A DNA stretch of 64,000 bases from Ctenosaura bakeri (taxonomy: Eukaryota; Chordata; Lepidosauria; Squamata; Iguanidae): positions 283,727-347,726 of the forward strand of contig CAOLHI010001665.1 of the NCBI GenBank assembly GCA_948474755.1. Direction: 5' to 3'. The notes under the pieces are model-generated. The model had not been told where the DNA came from. It ran no database searches and was given only the letters and a program-made list of their open reading frames with translations. The stretch's first letter is position 1, and the number at the start of each line of letters is the position of its first letter. A program made the position numbers and the translations under genes. Of this stretch, positions 57,455-64,000 are shown in pieces.

Positions 57455-58249
57455 AGAGTCCTCAACATTGTAAGACAGAGAAGAATTTCAAAGCCATACA
57501 GCTGATTTAATTTGCAACAAGCAACCCTGGCCGCTTGAGAAAGTATCTTTCAAGGTTTCCCATGGCCAGAGATGGGGAGTGAGCACAAGCTGGCCATGCT
57601 ACCATCCCTGTACCATTCTTTTGATTTCTTAGAATTTCCTCCATCCTCTATCCTTCAGTACTTGCTAGTTGCAAATGCCTTACTTTAACACGTCCATCAG
57701 AGCAAGGCCTTGTGAATCAAGTAGCCACGGAGATCACCTGTACCACTGTAAAACAAGCAATTTTTCCACACAATACATTGTTCTGAAGGCTCCTCAAAAC
57801 AAATTTAAAAGCCCTAAGCTGCTGTAACAGTATAGAGGTAGCTCTATCATGATCTAAGCAATTTTTAAATCAAACAAAAGCCTCAAACAAGTATTTTAAG
57901 AAGTCCAATTAAATATTTATTTGTAGTGTGTTTCAGTGGGAAGCAATGAATAAGAGCCTGTTCTAAATCTAGCCTGCTCTGGGTCAAACTAAGTGTGATA
58001 TTTCACTCAGTCTTTTATTTCTGAAGAAGAACATGTCGTCTTCAGGATATCTAGCCTGGATCTTCATGCTGACATCAATAGGACTATAATCAGCCAGGTT
58101 ACTCTGATGGTCTTTGTATGCGTAAGACCAGGGTATAAATTTTCAAGCATTTCATTCCTGCATTTGAGAATGAATAAGTTCTGAACTTCTCCCCTCGGTG
58201 TGGAAGAAAACAAATATTTTTGTACAGTTTTTGCCTGGTATTTGTACAT
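57455..58249. other. Unassigned non-coding stretch
   Basis: No recognised feature. Confidence 0.4.
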
Positions 58250-58700
58250 TCCTACATTATACCTAGAACTACCCATGTTTTTAAACGTGTAAAAATTGTG
58301 AGTTTTCTGCACACACACAAAAAAACCTTCATCTTTTGCATGCCACAATCTCTCATGATTGCCAGAAATGTGTGGTCTTTTAAAAAATAAATGTTGTAAG
58401 GAAAAAAAAGACATATGTGGTTCTGGAATCTGCATTTTTTTAAAGCATGGAACTTCTGTTATTGAAAGAAAAATATATTTTGTGCAAAAAAAAAAAAAAA
58501 GGAAAGGAGGGAAGGAAGGAAATGAAAGAAAAGAGGTTGTGGAAACATTTGGGTTTTGGTACAAAAAGCCCACATTTCAAACAAACAAACAACAACACAC
58601 GTTTCTGAAAAGGAGGGGGTGCTTCAAAATGTGGTTTTTGCACAAACATGCAGTTTTTGCACAGAAAACCCACTTTGTGCATATATGTACAAAATAATTT
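58250..58700. repeat. AT-rich block with repeated TTTTTGCACA words
   Basis: ATATTTTGTGCAAAA, TGTGGTTTTTGCACAAAC, ATGCAGTTTTTGCACAGAAA and CCCACTTTGTGCATATA recur with A-runs and a GGAAGGAAGG patch. Related in pattern to the blocks at 2.2, 24.6 and 28.6 kb. The 169-codon minus-strand frame over 58064-58573 is low-complexity and not a credible gene. Confidence 0.45.
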
Positions 58701-59201
58701 CCTGAAATACTTTAGGACTTGTGAATATTGAATGCAAACTGAAGAGCTCTCACCTCTGCACTATTTTTTCTGAGCAGTCTTTCCAACCACAGGAAAACCC
58801 ATTTTTCAATCACCAAACACATAACATTGATTCTCCCCCCACCCCCCCGTCCCATTTCTAGAGTAAGAGATGAACTGGGGATGGATTCTTTGAGCTACCA
58901 ATAACAAAGGATAACACAAATATGGGCTCTCACCAATTTGGAAAAAAAAATATCGCCAGGAACTTTCCCAGTTTATAAAATAGAGACCAGTGCTTTGGTC
59001 CACCCTATAGCAATCATTTCTAAATGGAGTTCTCAGTAGATTTAGAAAGTGCATCAGAAGGACAAAAGCAGACGTTACTTTCAAGCTGAATCTAGCAGTG
59101 ACCTAAAGAAGTTGGCTATAATCCTCAAATGCTCATGTTATAATAAATGTGTTAGTCTTTATTCCATAGGACTCTTTCCTGTTTTTGCTGTGACACACAA
59201 A
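58701..59201. other. Unassigned non-coding stretch
   Basis: C-rich homopolymer patch at 58834-58850. No gene recognised. Confidence 0.4.
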
Positions 59202-59379
59202 GGCAATTTCCTCACTATACTGTTCTAGTGCTATTATTCCACTGTCAACACCTCTTGGAATTCTGGGGTTTGTCGTTTACTGAAACCAAAGATGCTCCTC
59301 CCTAAATTGCAAAGCCAGGATTCCATAGGATGTTGAAAGTGGAATAATAGCACTAGAATAGTGTAGCACGGAAATGGTC
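59202..59379. mobile_element. Fold-back MITE, family A, copy 9
   Basis: Left end GGCAATTTCCTCACTATAC, right end GTGTAGCACGGAAATGGTC. Arms TTATTCCACTGTCAACACC and ATGTTGAAAGTGGAATAATA. Flanks AAA and TAA: the 3-bp duplication differs at one base. Confidence 0.78.
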
Positions 59380-60051
59380 TAAGACAGCTCCCCCTTTGGG
59401 AAATTTTATGAGATAAGGCACCATAAACTTTGTTCTGTTTCTAGCTCTGAAAACACAAAGACACAAGTAGAATGAAACAAATAAACAATTATAAATGAAT
59501 ACTACAATTCTAGAACTCCCTTCCTCTACTGCTTCTTTAAAAAAAATTCTATCCATCTTTAAGGAGCTTGCTATTGAGACCAAAGTCCTTGTCCCAGCTG
59601 GTGAAGCTGCAGAAGGCTCAGTCCAAGCTCTGGAGACACAATTTTGGGAGAAAATAAAAATGATGCAGCAACAGCAGACTGGGCAAGAGTAGCTGAGAAG
59701 AGACTTGAATAAATCCTGTGTAGTTACTATGCTTTTGGAGGAATTTTTTGTTTCCCACCCTTCTCAACCCTCAGCAACTCTCTGATTTATTTTAAAAAAA
59801 CAGACCTCCCACAAATTGTCATAGTATTTTTTTCTTTTTTTTCTTTTTCCAAACTAATACTTTATTAATCAAATTATTACAAATTATTACAGTGTTATTA
59901 CAATATCACAAAAGAGAGAGAATCAACATAACAAAGGGGGAAAAAAGAAGAGGAAAAATAAAAAAAAACCCCATTAAACTAACAATACCCCAACTAAACC
60001 AACCACCATCACAAGATATGTAACTTATAACTTATAACTTATCTCGATCTT

Positions 60052-60073
60052 AAATATATATATATATATATAA
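60052..60073 (+). repeat. (TA)n microsatellite inside the L1 tail
   Basis: Perfect TATATA run of about 20 bp in the 3' UTR part of the L1 fragment. Confidence 0.85.
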
Positions 60074-60155
60074 TACCTATATAATATAATACCTATATAT
60101 GTATATATGTGTATACCTCTCAATATATGTCTCAGTATAGTTAGTATAACTTATC

Positions 60156-60533
60156 TCAACCAATATAAGCCCCTTTCCATTCCCTAAACCACATTTGGGT
60201 CACTATGGACCATTCATTTTCTACCTTACCCTTATCAATCTTTACATCTATTAATGCAGTCAACATATCCATTTGATACATCTCGTATAATTTCAATACC
60301 CATTGTTCTAGAGATGGTATCTCTTCCCTCTTCCAATATTGAGCGTAAACCAATCTTGCAGCCATCACCATATATAACAAGATTCTATTATGTTGTTTAT
60401 GGTTATTTAACTCACCAACCACAAACATATTCAAAAGATATAATTCTGGATTAAGCTTAAAATCTACCTGGAATAAGTTTATAATCACATGATGAATTTG
60501 ATTCCAGTATTCCTTTGCCCGTCTACACTCCCA
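60156..60533 (-). pseudogene. L1 ORF2 C-terminal remnant
   Basis: Open on the minus strand to the element's stop at 60156. It reads ECRRAKEYWNQIHHVIINLF near the 5' junction, then LYLLNMFV, RILLYMVMAARLVYAQYWK (the same word as in the copy at 45.9 kb) and MWFREWKGAYIG near the end. This is the last about 125 residues of L1 ORF2. The frame continues upstream to 60911 only because the flanking target DNA happens to be open; that part is not L1-like. No enzymatic domain is present. Confidence 0.82.
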
Positions 60534-60551
60534 ACAAATTGTCATAGTATT

Positions 60552-61919
60552 AACTGGGTGAACAAACATAGGTATGTGGATAGCAAACAGAAAACATGAG
60601 TTGTAATCAATATACCAGGATAAATTCAAACTGTGAGATTCAAGACATGAAATGATGGGATTGAAGGATAATTGATGTTGTAAGTGACAACTTGTCTGTC
60701 CACTCTGCCAATTCTGGCCAAATATGAGCTCCCATGGTCTTCCATGGAGAGTAATTAAGGGAACTGTCATGAAAAATAATGAGGCTAGATTTGTTACATC
60801 TTCCCGGGATCTGAGCACTGAGAAGAAGCAAATGTCCTTCCAGCAGGAAGAGAATATTTCAGTAGAGTGAGTGATTGGTCCTTCCTTCCTTCTTTCCTTG
60901 ATACTGAACATATTAAGCTTAAATTAAAACCTAGTGTCAATACACTGCCCCATTGACGTGGCAGTCTCCAGTTGCCAAGCATGTCTGATACTTTTTCCTG
61001 TCATCTGCGCTGAGCAATAGGGTTTTAATTCTGTTCCCTTGCATTAACTGAATTCGCTTTTATATGATCTCACCAGCGTTGGCTTCTTTGAGTGTTATTC
61101 CTTGGCAAATGAGAAGGCCACTAAAGAAAAAAAGAAAGATGTCACTTTGGAGGGTTTGGCATGAAGACATTTGTCCTGCCGTTGAACTACAGTCCCATCT
61201 TAAAACCATAATCTCTACTGCCATCTCCTTTTCACTCACTTGTTGCTAATCACCTTTCTAAAAGAAAAATCTTTGTGACCTCCTCCTCTTCTACTGCTTC
61301 CTTCTCCACATGCATTTTCTTCAGCTTTCCTCAGCACTGAGATGTCACAACATCTGCTTTGTCCATTATCATCTGTTATGAAGAGACTCTTTAAAAAATT
61401 CACTCTGCTAAGATTTTTCCCTTTTCTGCCTCATTTCTTTACTTCATCTCTTTCTATTTATGATATACTTCAACATAGATTCTGTAGTAGGGGGTGACTG
61501 CCCATGGTTCTTTTGTTCAATCTTTGATACCTCTGTGCTCCCCAGAATGCTCTTTATTTGGCAAAAAAGGAGACTTGACTCTTGTAAGCTCCCCTCCCCA
61601 AAGTTGCAATTCCCCTTTTAAATGGGTTTCTGTCCCCTCGCTACACACATATTTAGTATTTGTTAAAAACTTTTTTCCCCCAATACTGGAAGCATATTTC
61701 CAGCCACTTCATTTTCTTGTTGTTGTGTAGCATTTTGGCAATCCATGTGGATCCCAGAAGGTCCCAGGATATAGACTGGCCATGGGATCATAACAGTTAT
61801 CCACCCCTGCTCTACAGCAGAGAATATAGCTAGCAGGTATGGACTAGCAATTCGTATTAGTTGTCACTAATCTAGTTTCTTTTTATTGGTACCACCATGG
61901 GATGACCAAGTGTTCTCTT

Positions 61920-61959
<40 letters not shown>

Positions 61960-63308
61960 CCTTCTGTGTGTTTCTTTCTTTCAGTCTCTCCTTCTGCATA
62001 AAGGAAACTTTGATTGCTAGATCTAGGGAAGCTGTCGCTTCTGCAGTTCCTTTATATGGTGTTTTCTTGGAAAGCTTGATTAATTCTAACAGGATCAGCA
62101 GTATGTTTTCTAATTAATAAGATATTTCCTCTGTTCAATACAAAAACAGAGCTGTTAATGGCTGCTGTTAAGTCTTCAAGTTGTCACATCATCAGATTTG
62201 AATAATCCTAATGGGATTAATGTTTGCCTGTTGTGTTCCATCCATTATTTTTATGGTCCATTCTTCCTTCCCCCATATTGCACTTCCAGGAAGGCAATTT
62301 TCTCCCCAGGGTATGCTTGCTGCTAATCATGTCTATCAGGAGGAAGTATAAGGCATAAAGAATTCCACTAGTTTAAATGGATGTGAGCTTGGAAAATGTT
62401 GGGAGTTTTCAAGGAGGAAAGCTGTAGTGGTCCTTGGGACTTGTAGTCTTCCCCAAGGCTAGCAGAGTGACTACTGTCCTGAGGATTGCCTCCAAACCCA
62501 TGGGACACCACCTCTCTCCCTAGCAAACTGGTGTGCAGCTTGTCTTTGTGTCCCCTGTATTCCCTTCACTCTTTATCTTGACACTCATTTTTATAATATC
62601 CTAGTAAGAATGGGGGAAAGGGTAGGTTTTGGGGAGGTGGAGTTCTGTGGAGATGCTATGGCTTTTTGGGAGGTGTGGGAGGCCAAATAAAACAAGAAGT
62701 GGTGGGACTTACAGGCTTTCCTCTGGCTCAGATCATTATATGAGTTCTTTCTCTTCTTTTTTAAAAGATACAATCAGTTTGAGTTCGGGGAGGAAGAGTA
62801 TTGCTGAAACACAATCTACATTGATCAACACACCTCAGAATATTCTAAAGGTTAATCCAGCATTAGCCCTACTTAGTGTAGACCTTTTTTTATTTGATTT
62901 GTATTGATGTTAATATTATCAACTTTACATCAAGAGAATATCACGTACCATCATACATAAGAGATCTTGCTTGTATAGTAGAGGCTGAAGCAGCCCAGAT
63001 GTCTGACTGATCTCATTTGGCTTACATCTTCAGTTTGTATTACAAGTAACTAGAGATGGCCCAGCACATCTCTAAGTCTCCAAAGCTTGAAAGCAACTTC
63101 TGAACCATCTCAACTTGCTTATAAAGTGTGTCTTTAATACTGATGTCATTAAAAAAATCAATGAGACCTGGCTTGCCTATTAATAATGTACATCCCATTT
63201 ATATCTATGGGTCTGCTCTAAGATTTGAACCCAAATGTCTTTTTCTAGAAATGAATGGAGTACAGACCTAAGCATTCACAAAAGACCCATCAAGTGACCT
63301 TGACATAA
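60552..63308. other. Unassigned non-coding stretch
   Basis: Contains a (TC)n microsatellite at 61922-61957. Short frames without features. No gene recognised. Confidence 0.5.
61922..61957 (+). repeat. (TC)n microsatellite
   Basis: About eighteen perfect TC units. Confidence 0.95.
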
Positions 63309-63490
63309 GCCATTTCCGCACTACAGTGTTAAAGTGCTGCTATTCCACTATCAACCTCCTATTGAATTCTGGGATTTGTAGTTTAGGGAAGGGCACTTCA
63401 AATTCTCAGCCAAAGAGCTCTTTGGTCTCAGGAAACTACAAACCCCAGAATTCCACAGGGCATTGAAAGTGGAATAGCATCAGTAGTGCA
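63309..63490. mobile_element. Fold-back MITE, family A, copy 10
   Basis: Left end GCCATTTCCGCACTACAG. Arms TATTCCACTATCAACC and CATTGAAAGTGGAATAGCA. The right end after AGTAGTGCA has decayed, so the exact end and target duplication are uncertain. Confidence 0.72.
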
Positions 63491-64000
63491 CATGAATTCC
63501 TCAAGTTACTGGAGGTCTGAGTTTAGCCCATTTGCAAGACATCCTTGAGGAAAAGCTTCAGTCATCAACCTCAGTGAACCTTTTGAAATCCTTTGTAAAA
63601 ACAAAATGGCACAGTGGTGCTAGCATTTAGTTGCAACCATATCAGACTGCATCATACATTACTCACATCTGATTTCAAAGGAAATAAGATATGTGAATAA
63701 TAATGTATGACTAGCAGGAATGTACAGCTATCTCAAGAGGTATAATCTAGCAGGACTTTCAGATCACAGCATGAATATACTATCTAGAGATGGCAATTAG
63801 AAGAAAACCCTTTCCCTGAAAAACCTGCTGTCTTTGATACAGGAATGTTTGGCACACAACAGTGGAGATGCCACCAGATGCAGTTACAAAGTAGAGCATT
63901 TCTCTAAAGGAAGAGTGGAAATCCAGTGCTTCTTACAGACATTTTGGGAGACTCCATACTTCACATTGCTACATATGCATGCATGTCTGTCCTCATACAT
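63491..64000. other. Unassigned non-coding stretch
   Basis: No recognised feature. Confidence 0.4.

Larger units (their letters stand above)
59811..60551 (-). mobile_element. Short 5'-truncated L1 with perfect 18-bp target duplication
   Basis: ACAAATTGTCATAGTATT occurs at 59811-59828 and again at 60534-60551. Between them (59829-60533, about 705 bp) lies an L1 3' end on the minus strand: its tail is the T-rich tract at 59829-59851, a TA microsatellite lies at about 60052-60073, and the coding remnant starts at 60533. The exact duplication suggests a fairly recent insertion. Confidence 0.9.

Noticed and set aside
58064..58573. 169-codon minus-strand frame
   Set aside because: Low-complexity Phe/Lys content over an AT-rich repeat block, with no domain.
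60534..60911. N-terminal half of the minus-strand frame 60156-60911 as part of an L1 protein
   Set aside because: The L1 sequence ends at the target duplication (60534-60551). Upstream residues are target DNA that happens to be open.

Overview
The window looks like nuclear DNA of a squamate reptile, most likely a lizard. The evidence is the repeat content: tRNA-derived SINEs of the lizard type with intact A/B-box remnants, CR1- and L2-like LINE tails, 5'-truncated L1 copies, a tyrosine-recombinase (Ngaro/DIRS order) retrotransposon, and many short inverted-repeat DNA transposons. Species assignment is inference. No complete host gene, tRNA, CRISPR array or bacterial-type feature was found. 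The region reads as intergenic or intronic. One candidate host exon lies on the minus strand near 13.0-13.2 kb, and its gene was not recognised.

Layout. 0-11 kb: non-coding DNA with short inverted-repeat elements (323-513, 5045-5140, 7389-7808, 10330-10697), an L1 tail, a GGAA microsatellite and a solo LTR (6309-7192). 11-24 kb: a decayed LTR, the candidate exon, a second solo LTR (15681-16575), a pogo/Tigger-like element with TA target duplications (17865-18339), a LINE-like relic and two SINEs. 24-33 kb: more inverted-repeat elements (24275-24478, 27521-27999), AT-rich blocks with repeated TTTGTGCA-like words, a 5S rRNA-like segment and a CR1 tail (31.5-32.2 kb). About 33.2-39.05 kb, minus strand: the main element, with a CpG-rich leader, Gag, reverse transcriptase/RNase H, tyrosine recombinase and an SGNH hydrolase. 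40-49 kb: a second Tigger-like copy, a truncated L1 with target duplication (44.8-46.4 kb), a third solo LTR (46916-47807), a SINE and a near-perfect 126-bp hairpin (48733-48858). 49-64 kb: an L2/CR1-type LINE tail, a dense cluster of the about 200-bp fold-back elements, and a short L1 insertion with an 18-bp perfect target duplication (59811-60551).

How the parts relate. The only genes that form a functional set are those of the tyrosine-recombinase retrotransposon. Gag would package the RNA, RT/RNase H would copy it, the recombinase would insert a circular intermediate, and the hydrolase has an unknown accessory role. This copy is decayed: Gag has an in-frame stop and a frameshift, and the recombinase has His where the family has the second catalytic Arg. 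RT, RNase H and hydrolase motifs are intact. The non-autonomous fold-back families share similar ends (GGGCC-TTT-C-CAC) and 3-bp target duplications, so they may have been moved by one related transposase that is not encoded here.
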